This document shows positions 1 through 8,769 of a stretch of 48,937 nucleotides of DNA, one piece after another. The stretch lies in contig NZ_JAELTO010000021.1 in assembly GCF_016428875.1 (NCBI RefSeq), positions 1 through 48,937 of the forward strand. Direction: 5' to 3'. The DNA comes from Xylophilus sp. ASV27 (GTDB lineage Bacteria > Pseudomonadota > Gammaproteobacteria > Burkholderiales > Burkholderiaceae_C). The stretch's first letter is position 1; each line of letters opens with the position of its first letter. Below the pieces are notes generated by a model. It did no database searches. It was not told the DNA's origin and was given only the letters and a program-made list of their open reading frames with translations. The position numbers were made by a program, and so were the translations under genes.

Positions 1-1
1 G

Positions 2-466
2 GTGCGCCTGCTCGGCGCGGGCGGTGTCGCGGCAGCGCCCGCCCAGGGCGCGGCGGCAGGCTCGACGCTGGACCTGCGCTTGCGTGGCGATCTGGTGCGC
101 GCCACCAATTCCGATACCGGCCAGCCCTTGCCGCGCATCGCGCCGGCGCGGGTCGGCGCCAGCCTGGCCTGGGCCCAGGGCGCCTGGCGCGCGGGTGTCG
201 GCTTCGACCACCTCGCGGCGCAGAACCGCGTGCCGGCCGACGGCTCGCGTGCGACCTCGGCCTACACCTTGTGGAATGCCTCGCTCGGCTACCGCACGGA
301 CGTCAGCGTGGGCGGCAGGCGCAGCAGCCTGCTCTGGTACGCGCGGCTGGACAACATCGGCAACCAGTTGGCCTACAGCGCGACCTCGATCCTGACGACT
401 ACCGCCTACCCCAGGGCGCCGCTGCCGGGCCGCAGCCTGAAGGTGGGCTTGCGCGCGGACTTCTGA
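2..466 (+). CDS. TonB-dependent receptor, C-terminal fragment (5' partial)
   Basis: The reading frame is open from the window edge, so the gene begins outside it. About 154 residues remain. They alternate short aromatic beta-strand-like stretches with loops, include a late strand with the sequence LWYARLDNIGNQ, and end in the terminal Phe (LRADF) typical of outer-membrane beta-barrels. This matches the last strands of a TonB-dependent siderophore or metal receptor. The plug domain and TonB box would lie upstream and cannot be seen, so the substrate cannot be named. pdxH faces it 13 bp downstream on the other strand. Confidence 0.72.
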   Translation: MRLLGAGGVAAAPAQGAAAGSTLDLRLRGDLVRATNSDTGQPLPRIAPARVGASLAWAQGAWRAGVGFDHLAAQNRVPADGSRATSAYTLWNASLGYRTDVSVGGRRSSLLWYARLDNIGNQLAYSATSILTTTAYPRAPLPGRSLKVGLRADF

Positions 467-479
467 CGCGGTCCGGGGA

Positions 480-1127
480 TCAGGGCGCCAGCCGTTCCCG
501 CAGCCAGCCCTCGCCCTCGCGCCGGTAGCGCAGCCGGTCGTGCAGGCGGCTCGGGCGGCCCTGCCAGAATTCCCAGGTATCGGGCACCAGCCGGTAGCCG
601 CCCCAGTGCGGCGGGCGCGGCGGCTGGAGCAGGAACTGGGCGCCGTACTTGGCGGCGTTGGCCACCAGCAGGCCGCGGCCGCTGATGACCTGGCTCTGCG
701 GGCTGGCCCAGGCGCCGATGCGCGAATCCAGCGGCCGGCTGGCGAAGTAGGCGTCGCTTTCCTCCGCGCTGGTGGGCTCCACGCGGCCCTCGATGCGCAC
801 CACGCGCTCTAGCTCCACCCAGTGGAACTGCAGCGCGGCAAAGGGGTTGCCCGCGAGTTGCCGGCCCTTGCGGCTTTCGTAATTGGTGTACCAGACGATG
901 CCGCGCGCGTCATAGCCCTTGATCAGCACGATGCGGGTGCTGGGCCGCAGGTCGCTGCCCACGGTGGCCAGCGTCATGGCATTGGGTTCGGGCAAAGCGG
1001 CGCCCAGCGCCTCCTGCAGCCACTGGTCGAACTGCTGCAAGGGGTCGGCATGCGAGGCCTGCTCGTCGAGGGCGGCGCGCCCGTAGTTCTTGCGCAGGTC
1101 GGCAATCTCGGTGGAAATCTGGCTCAT
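480..1127 (-). CDS. pdxH: Pyridoxamine 5'-phosphate oxidase
   Basis: 215 aa, the normal length for PdxH. The enzyme is a cytosolic FMN-dependent oxidase that makes pyridoxal 5'-phosphate from pyridoxine or pyridoxamine 5'-phosphate, in the last step of PLP synthesis and salvage. Family features include the substrate/FMN stretch [28 protein letters not shown] (cited here as the region around residues 59-86), then [18 protein letters not shown], the [13 protein letters not shown] segment, and a C-terminal half with [18 protein letters not shown] and [10 protein letters not shown]. The frame stays open upstream to 1556, but the ATG at 1127 starts the conserved [13 protein letters not shown]-terminus. 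It is divergent from the neighbouring nucleotidyltransferase gene, with 32 bp between the start codons. Confidence 0.95.
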   Translation of the reverse strand: MSQISTEIADLRKNYGRAALDEQASHADPLQQFDQWLQEALGAALPEPNAMTLATVGSDLRPSTRIVLIKGYDARGIVWYTNYESRKGRQLAGNPFAALQFHWVELERVVRIEGRVEPTSAEESDAYFASRPLDSRIGAWASPQSQVISGRGLLVANAAKYGAQFLLQPPRPPHWGGYRLVPDTWEFWQGRPSRLHDRLRYRREGEGWLRERLAP

Positions 1128-1159
1128 GGCAGTATTGTGCCGGCGCACGCCTCCTTCCC

Positions 1160-1732
1160 ATGCAGCAGACCTCCCCCCTCCTTGCGTTCCGGCCCACGGT
1201 GCTGGTACTGGCCTCTGGCCGGGGCGAGCGCTTTCGTGCATCGGGCGGTACGGTGCACAAACTGCAGGCGCTGCTCGGCGGCACGGCGGTGCTGGAGCGC
1301 ACGCTGGCGGCGGTGCGCGAAAGCGGCTTGCCCTGGCACCTGGAGCAGGCGGCGCACCCCGGCATGGGCGACGCCATCGCAGCAGCGGTGCGGGCCACGC
1401 CCAACCCACAGGGCTGGCTGATACTGCCCGCCGACCTGCCGCTGATCCGCCCGCTGAGCCTGCTCCACGTGGCCGAACGGCTGGAGCGGGGCACCCTGGC
1501 CGCCGTGGTGCCCTGGGTCGCCGGCAGACCCGCGCATCCGGTCGGGTTCGCGGCATCTGCCGGGCCGCAACTGATGGTGCTGCGCGGTGACGAGGGCGCC
1601 CGCAGCGTGCTGCACGGCTTGCGCGCCTTGCACATGGTGGACGACATCATCCTTGACGACCCCGGGGCCGTCGCCGACGTCGACACCCTGGCCGATCTGG
1701 CCGCGGCCGAGCGCCTGCTCAGCGGCGGGTGA
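1160..1732 (+). CDS. MobA-like NTP transferase (MocA/MobA family)
   Basis: 190 aa. The N-terminus [17 protein letters not shown] is the glycine-rich nucleotide-binding loop of the MobA/GlmU fold, and [13 protein letters not shown] carries the conserved aspartate that binds Mg-NTP. The family transfers CMP or GMP to molybdopterin (MocA, MobA), or a nucleotide to a related small molecule; the sequence alone does not say which. No molybdoenzyme gene is adjacent, so a role in cofactor maturation is inferred. Its 3' end overlaps the convergent sodC by 14 bp. Confidence 0.8.
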   Translation: MQQTSPLLAFRPTVLVLASGRGERFRASGGTVHKLQALLGGTAVLERTLAAVRESGLPWHLEQAAHPGMGDAIAAAVRATPNPQGWLILPADLPLIRPLSLLHVAERLERGTLAAVVPWVAGRPAHPVGFAASAGPQLMVLRGDEGARSVLHGLRALHMVDDIILDDPGAVADVDTLADLAAAERLLSGG

Positions 1733-2255
1733 TGACGGCGCAGGCCAGGCGCGGGCCGGAATTGCCGGCGGGCTGGCTCACGTAGTCGTCCGGATCGCGG
1801 TGCACGATCAGGCCGCGCCCGATGACGTCGGCCGGCCCGCTGCCGACCGCGGCAATGCGGTCGTCCGCGCTGAAGGTGGCCACGCCGTTGGCGTCGGCAT
1901 GCAGGCTGGGCAGGTCGCCCGCGTGGACGCCGGGCTGGCCGAAGCGGCCGTGCATGGCCGCCATGGGGTTGAAGTGGCCGCCGGCGCTCATGCCGTCGCC
2001 ACTGGAGCAGTCGCCCTTTTCGTGGATATGGAAGCCGTGCTCGGAATTGGGCGGCAGGCCGCGGATCGTGCCGCTGACGTGCATCACGTCGCCCTGCTGC
2101 ACGAATTCGACCATGCCGGAGACGGTACTGCCGCGCGTGGGCTGCAGTTCGGCCACGGCGCGGGGCGGTGCGGGGGTATTGCTGGCGCAGCCCGCCAGCA
2201 GCAGGGCCGCGAGGCCCGCGGCAAGGACGGGCAGGGCAGTCGGGGAATGGTGCAT
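1719..2255 (-). CDS. sodC: Superoxide dismutase [Cu-Zn], lipoprotein
   Basis: 178 aa. The N-terminus is a lipoprotein signal with lipobox LLAGC (cleavage before Cys), so the enzyme should be anchored in the periplasm or outer membrane, where it turns superoxide into peroxide and oxygen. The Cu/Zn ligands are in place: HGFHIHEKGDC (two Cu His plus the disulfide Cys), GGHFNP, the zinc-loop His residues in HGRFGQPGVHAGDLPSLHAD, and GRGLIVHRDPDDY near the end, followed by the second disulfide Cys in LACAVI. The ATG at 2255 is preferred to an in-frame start at 2279 because it puts the hydrophobic signal directly at the N-terminus. It may be monocistronic. Confidence 0.93.
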   Translation of the reverse strand: MHHSPTALPVLAAGLAALLLAGCASNTPAPPRAVAELQPTRGSTVSGMVEFVQQGDVMHVSGTIRGLPPNSEHGFHIHEKGDCSSGDGMSAGGHFNPMAAMHGRFGQPGVHAGDLPSLHADANGVATFSADDRIAAVGSGPADVIGRGLIVHRDPDDYVSQPAGNSGPRLACAVITRR

Positions 2256-2300
2256 GGAAGAGCCTCGGCAAGAGAACATTTGGCCGACGACTCTACGGTT

Positions 2301-2921
2301 CTACTTGCGCGGTGGTGCATCCGCTTGTGACAGACGCAGCAGCCGCGCGAGCGCCCGGTCCTCGATGCCCAGCCGCCGCAGCGCCTCGTAGGTGCTGTGG
2401 GCATAGTCGCGCGTGCTGCCGAAGCGGCCGCTGGCGGCGGCGAAGATGCGGCGGTAGTCCTCATCGCTGAGCATGCCAGTGTGGCTCGGACTGGTGCGCG
2501 ACAGCGTGAAGGCCAGCGCGCTGACCGGCCCCTGCGGCGTGGCGCAGCGCAGCCAGCGCGGGTCGTACACACCGGTCACCATCTCGCGCTCCCAGAGGGC
2601 GGCGAGGGTGTCGCGGCCGCGCGCTCCTTCGACGCGGAACACCATGCCGCGGCAACTGCCGCCGCTGAGCAGCCCGAACACCAGGCCCGGGAACTCCGGC
2701 GTGCCGCGGTTGACGCGGCTCCACATCTTCAGCGCCCGGTGCCAGCCGTGCACCCGCGCCGCGCGCCGCTCCGCATAGGGAATGTCGGGGCGCCAGATGA
2801 GCGAGCCATAACCGAAGACCCAGAGATCGTCACGGCCGCCCCAGCGCGCCAGGGTGTGCTGCAGCATGGCCGCGGGATCGCGCCCGCAAAGGGGCGCCGG
2901 CAGCGACGATGGGGACGACAT
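2301..2921 (-). CDS. ChaC-like gamma-glutamylcyclotransferase
   Basis: 206 aa. WVFGYGSLIWRPD is the ChaC/GGCT family signature that binds the gamma-glutamyl group, and WEREM holds the conserved catalytic Glu. ChaC enzymes are cytosolic and split glutathione to 5-oxoproline and Cys-Gly. I see no strong ribosome-binding site before the ATG at 2921; an internal Met 18 codons on (2867) is a possible start but would leave a short N-terminus. It lies 47 bp from the divergent OmpA-like gene, and the short gap contains an AT-rich stretch likely to hold both promoters. Confidence 0.88.
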   Translation of the reverse strand: MSSPSSLPAPLCGRDPAAMLQHTLARWGGRDDLWVFGYGSLIWRPDIPYAERRAARVHGWHRALKMWSRVNRGTPEFPGLVFGLLSGGSCRGMVFRVEGARGRDTLAALWEREMVTGVYDPRWLRCATPQGPVSALAFTLSRTSPSHTGMLSDEDYRRIFAAASGRFGSTRDYAHSTYEALRRLGIEDRALARLLRLSQADAPPRK

Positions 2922-2968
2922 CTACAATTTAGAGGCAAAACCCCAATTTTCATCCAGGTGTCACTCCC

Positions 2969-3472
2969 ATGAGCTTCTCGCACGACGAAGACGGCCCGCA
3001 GCGCCTGGCTTTGGGGCTGGTGGCGCTCGTGGTGCTGCTGGTGGTCGCGAGCGTTGTCGCGGCCGGTGTGTTCCATGCGCGCCACAAGCCGGTGCGGCGG
3101 GCGCCGGCCGCGCCTGCATCCGTGTCGTCGGACGCTGCGCGCGTGGCGATCGAGGATGGCATCGTCAAGTTCTACTTCGCGCCGGGCAGCAGTGCGCTGG
3201 CGCCCGGGGCCGAGCAGGCGCTGGCCAACGTCGTCAAGGGCGTCACGGTCGGCCGCAGGGCGCTGGTGCTCGGCTATGCGGGCGCCTCCATCGGGCCGCT
3301 GGACACCAGCTCGGTGGATGCGTTGCGCGTGGTCAACGTGCGCGAGGTCCTGCGGGGGCTGGGGCTGCCCGAGGACAAGATCGAACTGCGCGGCCGCGTA
3401 AGCACCACGCCCACCACCCCGTTCGGCAAGGCTGACGCGGCGAATCGGGTGGACGTGATGCTGGTGGACTGA
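2969..3472 (+). CDS. Small OmpA-like inner-membrane protein
   Basis: 167 aa. Residues 12-35 form one strong transmembrane segment, followed by a short Ala/Pro linker and a periplasmic domain of about 115 residues. That domain begins with IVKFYFAPGSSALAPGAEQAL, resembling the start of OmpA-C peptidoglycan-binding domains (F-x-x-G-S-x-x-L), and has NVREVLRGLGLPEDKIELRGR and a final ANRVDVML that match the 'VRxyLxxxGV...NRRVel' pattern. Peptidoglycan contact is an inference from this likeness. A repeat-type hairpin (3533-3553) follows and may end transcription. Confidence 0.7.
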   Translation: MSFSHDEDGPQRLALGLVALVVLLVVASVVAAGVFHARHKPVRRAPAAPASVSSDAARVAIEDGIVKFYFAPGSSALAPGAEQALANVVKGVTVGRRALVLGYAGASIGPLDTSSVDALRVVNVREVLRGLGLPEDKIELRGRVSTTPTTPFGKADAANRVDVMLVD

Positions 3473-3521
3473 TACGACTTGGCCTCGCGCCTTGCCGCCG
3501 CAAGCGTCGGATTCTTGATGA

Positions 3522-3575
3522 AATATGCCTGTAGCCCAGGTAAATCCTGGGCTTCTAGCTATATATTTTGTAGCA
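3522..3575 (+). repeat. Dispersed AAGCCCAGG hairpin repeat, copy 1
   Basis: Stem AGCCCAGG (3533-3540), 5-base loop, CCTGGGCT (3546-3553), then an AT-rich tail TAGCTATATATTTTGTAGCA. It lies between the convergent OmpA-like and Bug genes. Four further copies occur in this window at other 3' gene ends. Confidence 0.85.
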
Positions 3576-3578
3576 TCG

Positions 3579-4565
3579 TCAATCCACCGTAATGCCATTG
3601 GTCTTGACCAGCGCGCTCCAGCGCGAAATCTGTCCGTCGAGGAAGGTCTTGAATTCCTGCGGCGTGTTGCCGACCGGTTCGATGCCCATGGACAGCATGC
3701 GCCGCTGCACCTCGGGCTGGCGCGTGGCGTCGCGCACGGCGGCGGCCAGGCGGGCGATCACCGGCTGCGGGGTGCCGGCAGGCGCGAAGAAGCCGTTCCA
3801 CTCGACCACCTCGAAGTCCTTGTAGCCGCTCTCCTGCACCGTGGGGACATCCGGCAGCGCCTCCATGCGGTGCGCGCCCGTGGTGGCCAGTGCGCGCAGC
3901 CGTCCCGACTGTACATAGGGCAGGCCGGAGACCGGGTTGGCGAAGTACGCCGATACCTGGCCGGCCAACAGATCGGTGATGGCCGGCGCGCCGCCCTTGT
4001 AGGGCACGTGCACCCAATCGATGCCGGCGTCGCGCTTGAGCATTTCCGCGGCCAGGTGGGCCGAGCCGCCGGCGCCATAGGAGGCGTAGTTGAGTTCCCC
4101 CGGATGGGCGCGGGCGTAGGCCACCAGATCCTTGAAGGTCTTGTAGGGCGCATTGGCGGGCACGACCAGGATGTTGGGCATGTTGATGGCCTGGGACACC
4201 GGCGCCAGATCCCTGACCGGGTCGAAGGGCAGCTTGCGCAGCACCGCGTTGACCGCATACGGGAAGGTGTCGAACAGCAGCGTGTAGCCGTCGGCGGGCG
4301 ACTGCAACACCGCTTGCGCGGCCAGCACGCCGCTGGCGCCGGGGCGGTTTTCCACGATGACCGGCTGGCCGAGCAGCGCCGACAGAGGCTGGGCCAGCAG
4401 GCGCGCATTGGCATCGGCGCCACCGCCAGCGGCATAGGGCACGAGGACGCGGATCGGCTTGGTGGGGAAGGCGGCTGGCTGCGCCGGCGTGGCCAGCGGC
4501 AGCAGGGCGGCGCCGGCGGCCGCCAAAAAAAGGCGGCGGGTGCCGCGCAGTGGATGCAGTCTCAT
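3579..4565 (-). CDS. Bug-family (TctC) solute-binding protein 1
   Basis: 328 aa. An N-terminal export signal (RRLFLAAAGAALLPLATPAQPAA, roughly residues 10-30, with RR) is followed by the Bug signature PTKPIRVLVPYAAGGGADANAR. Other family landmarks are ENRPGASG, GELNYASYGAGG, HVPYKGGAPAITDLLAGQV and a C-terminal ISRWSALVK. Bug proteins are periplasmic binders of carboxylates, either for TTT-type transport or as sensors. No TctA/TctB membrane genes are nearby, so it is an orphan. It is divergent from the LysR gene (81 bp between starts), the usual arrangement for a regulator and its target. Confidence 0.93.
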   Translation of the reverse strand: MRLHPLRGTRRLFLAAAGAALLPLATPAQPAAFPTKPIRVLVPYAAGGGADANARLLAQPLSALLGQPVIVENRPGASGVLAAQAVLQSPADGYTLLFDTFPYAVNAVLRKLPFDPVRDLAPVSQAINMPNILVVPANAPYKTFKDLVAYARAHPGELNYASYGAGGSAHLAAEMLKRDAGIDWVHVPYKGGAPAITDLLAGQVSAYFANPVSGLPYVQSGRLRALATTGAHRMEALPDVPTVQESGYKDFEVVEWNGFFAPAGTPQPVIARLAAAVRDATRQPEVQRRMLSMGIEPVGNTPQEFKTFLDGQISRWSALVKTNGITVD

Positions 4566-4645
4566 GGATGTCTCTCTTATAGGCAGTGAAAAGCGCGCGG
4601 AGCACGTGCAGGGGTTGCAGGGACAATAGCGCCGGAAGCGCGCCT

Positions 4646-5554
4646 GTGAAACTCCAATTTCTCCAGACCCTGCTAGCCGTGCTGCAGCACGGCTCGTTCG
4701 CGGCCGCCGCCAAGGACGTCAACCTGACCGCGAGCGCGGTGAGCCAGCAGATGCAGCACCTGGAAATCTACTTTGGCCAGCCGCTGTTCGATCGCTCGGC
4801 CCGGCAGGTGCGGCCGACGCCGTTCGCGCTCGAGATCGCCGGCACGCTGGCGCAGACGGTCGATACGCTGGAGGCGCTGCGCAGCCGCCAGGGCGTGGCG
4901 ATCACCGGGCGCATCCGGCTCGGCACGGTGGAGTCGGCGCAGGTGGCGCTGCTGCCGGCAGCCGTGCAAAAGTTGCGCGAGCGCGCGCCGACGCTGGAAT
5001 ACGCCATCTCCAAGGGCCTGTCGAGCGCGCTGATGGACGACGTGAAAGCCGGCCGCATCGACGCCGCCGTGCTGGTGCGGCCGCAGTCGGGCGGGTCGAG
5101 CCGGCTGAGCTGGTTCCCCCTTCTGCGCGAAACCTTCGTGATGATCGCGCCGCCCACGGCGCGCCTGGCCGCGCCGGCCGAACTGCTGCGCCGCTACGAC
5201 TGGATCCGGATGGACCCGGTCACCACCGGCGGGCGGATGGCCGCGCAGTACGTGCAGCGGATCGCGCCGCGCCTGCGCGAGGCCTTCGACCTGCCCGGCA
5301 CCGAGGCCATCGCCGCCATGGTGTCGGCCGGGCTCGGCGTGTCGGTGGTGCCGGCGCTGCGCCAGGAACTGCTGCAGGCCTACCCGATGCTGCAGGTGCC
5401 GCTGGGCCGTGGCGCACCGGTGCGCCAGATCGCGCTGGTGTGCCGGCCGGCCGATGCCGAGAGCCGGCTGATGCAGGCGGTGCTGGAGGCGTTCCATGGT
5501 GCGGTGCGGCGGCGCTATGGCGAAGAAGCGATGGCTGGCGCTCAAAAGCCGTAG
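4646..5554 (+). CDS. LysR-family transcriptional regulator
   Basis: 302 aa from a GTG start at 4646. This start puts the helix-turn-helix at the normal N-terminal place (GSFAAAAKDVNLTASAVSQQ, about residues 15-34), and GGAAG 9 bp upstream can serve as ribosome-binding site. A longer in-frame ATG at 4586 would add 20 residues of no family likeness. The rest is the LysR effector-binding fold (GRIRLGTVESAQVALLP..., DAAVLVRP, MVSAGLGVSVVP). Position between the Bug gene and the downstream catabolic operon suggests that it controls both. The effector is unknown. Its 3' end overlaps the convergent amidohydrolase gene by 13 bp. Confidence 0.92.
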   Translation: MKLQFLQTLLAVLQHGSFAAAAKDVNLTASAVSQQMQHLEIYFGQPLFDRSARQVRPTPFALEIAGTLAQTVDTLEALRSRQGVAITGRIRLGTVESAQVALLPAAVQKLRERAPTLEYAISKGLSSALMDDVKAGRIDAAVLVRPQSGGSSRLSWFPLLRETFVMIAPPTARLAAPAELLRRYDWIRMDPVTTGGRMAAQYVQRIAPRLREAFDLPGTEAIAAMVSAGLGVSVVPALRQELLQAYPMLQVPLGRGAPVRQIALVCRPADAESRLMQAVLEAFHGAVRRRYGEEAMAGAQKP

Positions 5555-6405
5555 AGCCGGGCCGGGTTGTCGACCAGCACGCGTTGGCGTGCCACGGCAT
5601 CCGGTACCCAGGAGGCCCAGCGGTCCAGCAGCGCTGCGTCATCGGGTGTGTGTTGCTGCTCGGTCGGGTGCGGCCAGTCGCTGCCCCACACCAGCCGCTC
5701 GGGCGCGCGCTGCAGCAGCGCGGCCGCCACGGCTGCGCGGCTGTCAGCCTCACCCGCAGGCGCTGCGTCCAGATAAGGGCCGGACATCTTGACCCAGGCG
5801 CGACCGCTGTCCAGCAGACGTGCGACCACGTCGAACGCCGGGTGTGCCACGCCCTGCGGGTGCGGCAGGCGGGCCATGTGGTCCAGGACCGTGGTGCAGG
5901 GCAGGCGCTGAAGCAGGGCGGCATGCTCGACGATCTGGTCGCCGCGCCAGTGCAGTTGCACATGCCAGCCCAACGGCGCGATGCGGCGCGCCAGCGGCTC
6001 GACCATGTCGAAGCGGGTAACTGCCGTGGCCGGGTTGAACAAGGTGAAGCGGATGCCGCGCACGCCAGCGGCATCCAGCGCCTGCAGCGTGGCGTCATCC
6101 ACGTCGGGGTGCAGCACCGCTATGCCGCGGGTGCGGTCTGCGCCCAGTTGGACGATGGCGTCGAGCGTGACCCGGTTGTCGGTGCCGTACACCGTGGGCG
6201 TGACCACCACCGTGCGCTGGGTGCCCAGCCGTGCCTGCAGCCGTCGGTAGTCGGCAGCGGTGGCCTGGGCCAGCGCGCGCTGCGGGTCGCCCAGGCTGGG
6301 AAAGCGCCGGTCATGGATGTGGATGTGCGCGTCGCAGGCGTTGGCCGGCATCGTCAGCTTCGGAGCGGCCGTGCCCCGGGAGTGGGGGACGGCGGTGCCG
6401 TTCAT
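5542..6405 (-). CDS. Amidohydrolase, 2-pyrone-4,6-dicarboxylate lactonase-like
   Basis: 287 aa, amidohydrolase-2 superfamily. CDAHIHIHD supplies the HxH metal ligands near the N-terminus, GWHVQLHWRGD and TVLDHMARLP are central family segments, and WGSDWPHP carries the late catalytic Asp. The closest described group is the LigI-type lactonases, which open lactones of dicarboxylates; which lactone this one uses is not evident. It is the last gene of a four-gene minus-strand operon: its ATG overlaps the stop of the FAD oxidase (ATGA at 6405-6402), which implies translational coupling. Confidence 0.85.
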   Translation of the reverse strand: MNGTAVPHSRGTAAPKLTMPANACDAHIHIHDRRFPSLGDPQRALAQATAADYRRLQARLGTQRTVVVTPTVYGTDNRVTLDAIVQLGADRTRGIAVLHPDVDDATLQALDAAGVRGIRFTLFNPATAVTRFDMVEPLARRIAPLGWHVQLHWRGDQIVEHAALLQRLPCTTVLDHMARLPHPQGVAHPAFDVVARLLDSGRAWVKMSGPYLDAAPAGEADSRAAVAAALLQRAPERLVWGSDWPHPTEQQHTPDDAALLDRWASWVPDAVARQRVLVDNPARLYGF

Positions 6406-7535
6406 GCGGCAGCGCCCTGCCGTGCGACCAGCGCCGCCACGTAGTTGCCCAGCGCCAGAGAAGACGTAAGCCCGGGCGATTCGATGCCGAACAGGTTCAC
6501 CAGCCCGGCAATGCCGTGCTGGGCCGTGCCCTGGATCACGAAATCGTTGGCGCCGTCCTGCAGCGACGAGCCCGGCCCTTGCAGGCGCGGGCGGATGCCG
6601 GTGTAGCCGGGCTGCAGGTCGCCCTCGCGCAGGCCGGGGTAGTAGCGGCGCACCGCCTGGTAGAAGGCGGCTTCGCGGCTGGCGTCGAACTGGTAGTCCA
6701 TGCTCTCGCGCCAAGACAGATCGGGCCCGAACTTGCACTGCCCACCCAGGTCCACCGTGACGTGGGCGCGCAGGTCGCCCTCGCGGTTGGTGGGATAGAC
6801 CAGGTGCTTGAAGGGCGAGCTGCGCGCCAGCGTGAAGTAGTGTCCCACCGCGTAGTACAGCGGCGGCACCTGCGCCGCCGGCATGCCGGCGATGGCGCGC
6901 GCCACCCGCTGCGCGCCCAGGCCCGCGGCGTTGACGACGGTGGTGCACAGCAGCTCGGTGGCGCCGTCGCCGCGGCCCGCGCGCAGCACGATGCCATCCG
7001 CCGTGGCCTCGCCGTGGGTGACCGGGCTTCGCGGCGCCAGCACCGCGCCGTGGCGTTCTGCGTCGCCCAGGTAGGCCAGCATCAGCCCATGGCTGTCGAC
7101 GATGCCGGTGGAGGGCGAGAACAGCGCGCCCACGCAGGCCACCGCGGGCTCCATGGCGCGGGCCTCGGCGGCGCTGAGCCGTTGCAGGTCGGTCACGCCC
7201 TGGGCGGCGGCCAGCGCCAGGTACTTTTCCAGGTCCGGCAGATCGGACTCCTGTGTGGCGACCACCAGCTTGCCGATGCGCCGGTGGCCGATGCCGCGCT
7301 CCTCGCAGTAGGCGTACATCGCGGCCTTGCCGGCCACGCACAGCCGGCCCTTGAGCGAGCCGGGCGCGTACGAGATGCCGGCATGGATCACCTCGGAGTT
7401 GCGCGCGCTGGTCTGGGTGCCGATGGCGTTCTCCGCTTCGAGGATGAGGACTTCCCGGCCGGCGGCGGCCAGCGCGCGCGCGATGGCCAGGCCGACCACG
7501 CCGGCGCCGATGACGGCGCAATCAATCCTGTCCAT
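6402..7535 (-). CDS. FAD-dependent hydroxyacid oxidase (L-2-hydroxyglutarate oxidase-like)
   Basis: 377 aa. CAVIGAGVVGLAIARALAAAG is the N-terminal FAD-binding Rossmann motif (GxGxxG), continued by VLILEAE and TSARNSEVIHAGISY, the pattern seen in DAO-family enzymes of the L-2-hydroxyglutarate oxidase (LhgO) type. VVNAAGLGAQRVA and the C-terminal GYTGIRPRLQGPG and NLFGIESPGLTSSLALG complete the family pattern. It would oxidise a 2-hydroxyacid to a 2-oxoacid. The ATG at 7535 is preferred because the dinucleotide fold begins right after it. It overlaps the CoA-transferase 3' end by 14 bp and the amidohydrolase start by 4 bp. Confidence 0.88.
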   Translation of the reverse strand: MDRIDCAVIGAGVVGLAIARALAAAGREVLILEAENAIGTQTSARNSEVIHAGISYAPGSLKGRLCVAGKAAMYAYCEERGIGHRRIGKLVVATQESDLPDLEKYLALAAAQGVTDLQRLSAAEARAMEPAVACVGALFSPSTGIVDSHGLMLAYLGDAERHGAVLAPRSPVTHGEATADGIVLRAGRGDGATELLCTTVVNAAGLGAQRVARAIAGMPAAQVPPLYYAVGHYFTLARSSPFKHLVYPTNREGDLRAHVTVDLGGQCKFGPDLSWRESMDYQFDASREAAFYQAVRRYYPGLREGDLQPGYTGIRPRLQGPGSSLQDGANDFVIQGTAQHGIAGLVNLFGIESPGLTSSLALGNYVAALVARQGAAA

Positions 7536-8730
7536 GGCGTGCTCCTGTGCCGTCGTGGTGGCTGGCCCGCGCTGCGGCGCGCACGATCGCGTCGTGCTGG
7601 CCCAGCGCCGGGGCGGCGAACGGGTCGGGGCCGGGCGTGCGCCGGAAGGCGATGGCACGGGTGAAGCCGCGGTAGCTGCCGAGCGAAGGGTGCTCGAAGC
7701 GGGCGATCATGTCCTCGACCTGCACCTGCGGGAAATCGAACATGTCCTCCACCGCGCGGGCCGCGGCGCAGGGCACCTCGTCGCCAAACAGGCGCTCCCA
7801 GTCCAGCGCGCTGCGCCCGGCCAGCGCCGCGTGCAGCTTGGGCAGGATTTCCTCCTGGAGCCGCGCGCGCTTGCGCACGCTGTCGTAGCGGTCGGTGGCG
7901 AGCAGCTCGTTCAGGCCGGTCTTCTCGCACAGCGCGCGCCAGAAATGCGGCGTGTTGGCCGATAAGTAGATCCAGCCTTCCCGGGTGGGGTGGATGCCGG
8001 TGACGCCGCCGGAGCGCATGTCGCGGCCGACCTCGCGCGGCTCGCCCCGGGCCCACACCAGGCGCGCCGACTGCATCGCCAGCGCCGAGCGCAGCAGCGA
8101 CACGCCCACATGCTGGCCACGGCCGCTCTTCTCGCGCTCATACAGGGCCGAGGCCACGCCGGCGGCCACCATGGAGGCGGCGTAGTAATCGACCACCGAG
8201 CCGTAGACGATCTGCGGCGCCGCGCCGGCGGGCGCCTGCAGGGCGCACATGCCGGTCATGGCCTGCAGCACCTGGTCGTAACCGGCCTTCTCGCGCAGCG
8301 GGCCCTGCTCGCCATAGCCGGTGACTGCGCAGTAGATCAGGCGCGGGTTGATGGCGCTGAGGCTGTCGTAGTCGATGCCCAGGCGCGCCGGCACGCTGGG
8401 GCGGAAGTTGTGCACCAGCACATCGGCGCTGCGCACCAGCCCGCGCAGCACGGCCAGGTCTTCAGGCTGCTTCAGGTCGAGCACGGCGCCCAGTTTGCTG
8501 CGGTTGACGCCGAGGAAGGCGCGGCTTTCGGCCTCCAGCGTGGACGGGTACTTGCGCAGGTTGTCGCCGGCGGGCGGCTCGATCTTGATGACCTCCGCGC
8601 CCTGGTCGGCCAGCAGCGTGCAGCCATAGGGGCCGGCGATATAGGCGCTGAGGTCGAGCACGCGCACGCCGGTCAGGGGTCCGCGCGGGCCGGTGCGCAC
8701 GGGAGGGGAGGAAGAAGCATCAACGGTCAT
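7522..8730 (-). CDS. Class III (CaiB/BaiF) CoA-transferase
   Basis: 402 aa, normal for the family. LTGVRVLDLSAYIAGPYGC and GAEVIKIEPPAGD are the N-terminal CoA-binding landmarks, NRSKLGAVLDLK and VLVHNFRP follow, and Asp181 in GSVVDYYAAS is at the position of the nucleophile that forms the acyl-enzyme intermediate. The enzyme moves CoA between carboxylic acids. With a CitE-like lyase directly upstream, the pair could activate a dicarboxylate and cleave its CoA ester, as succinyl-CoA:citramalate or itaconate transferases do with citramalyl-CoA lyase; this is inference from context. The last ~15 residues are His/Gly-rich and look like a loose tail. Confidence 0.92.
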   Translation of the reverse strand: MTVDASSSPPVRTGPRGPLTGVRVLDLSAYIAGPYGCTLLADQGAEVIKIEPPAGDNLRKYPSTLEAESRAFLGVNRSKLGAVLDLKQPEDLAVLRGLVRSADVLVHNFRPSVPARLGIDYDSLSAINPRLIYCAVTGYGEQGPLREKAGYDQVLQAMTGMCALQAPAGAAPQIVYGSVVDYYAASMVAAGVASALYEREKSGRGQHVGVSLLRSALAMQSARLVWARGEPREVGRDMRSGGVTGIHPTREGWIYLSANTPHFWRALCEKTGLNELLATDRYDSVRKRARLQEEILPKLHAALAGRSALDWERLFGDEVPCAAARAVEDMFDFPQVQVEDMIARFEHPSLGSYRGFTRAIAFRRTPGPDPFAAPALGQHDAIVRAAARASHHDGTGARHGQD

Positions 8731-8769
8731 GGCGGCAGTCAGGGAAGGCAGGGGAAACAGGGGAACGGT

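Noticed and set aside
3522-3575. Hairpin repeats as a CRISPR array.
   Set aside because: Copies are kilobases apart with no regular spacers and no cas genes.
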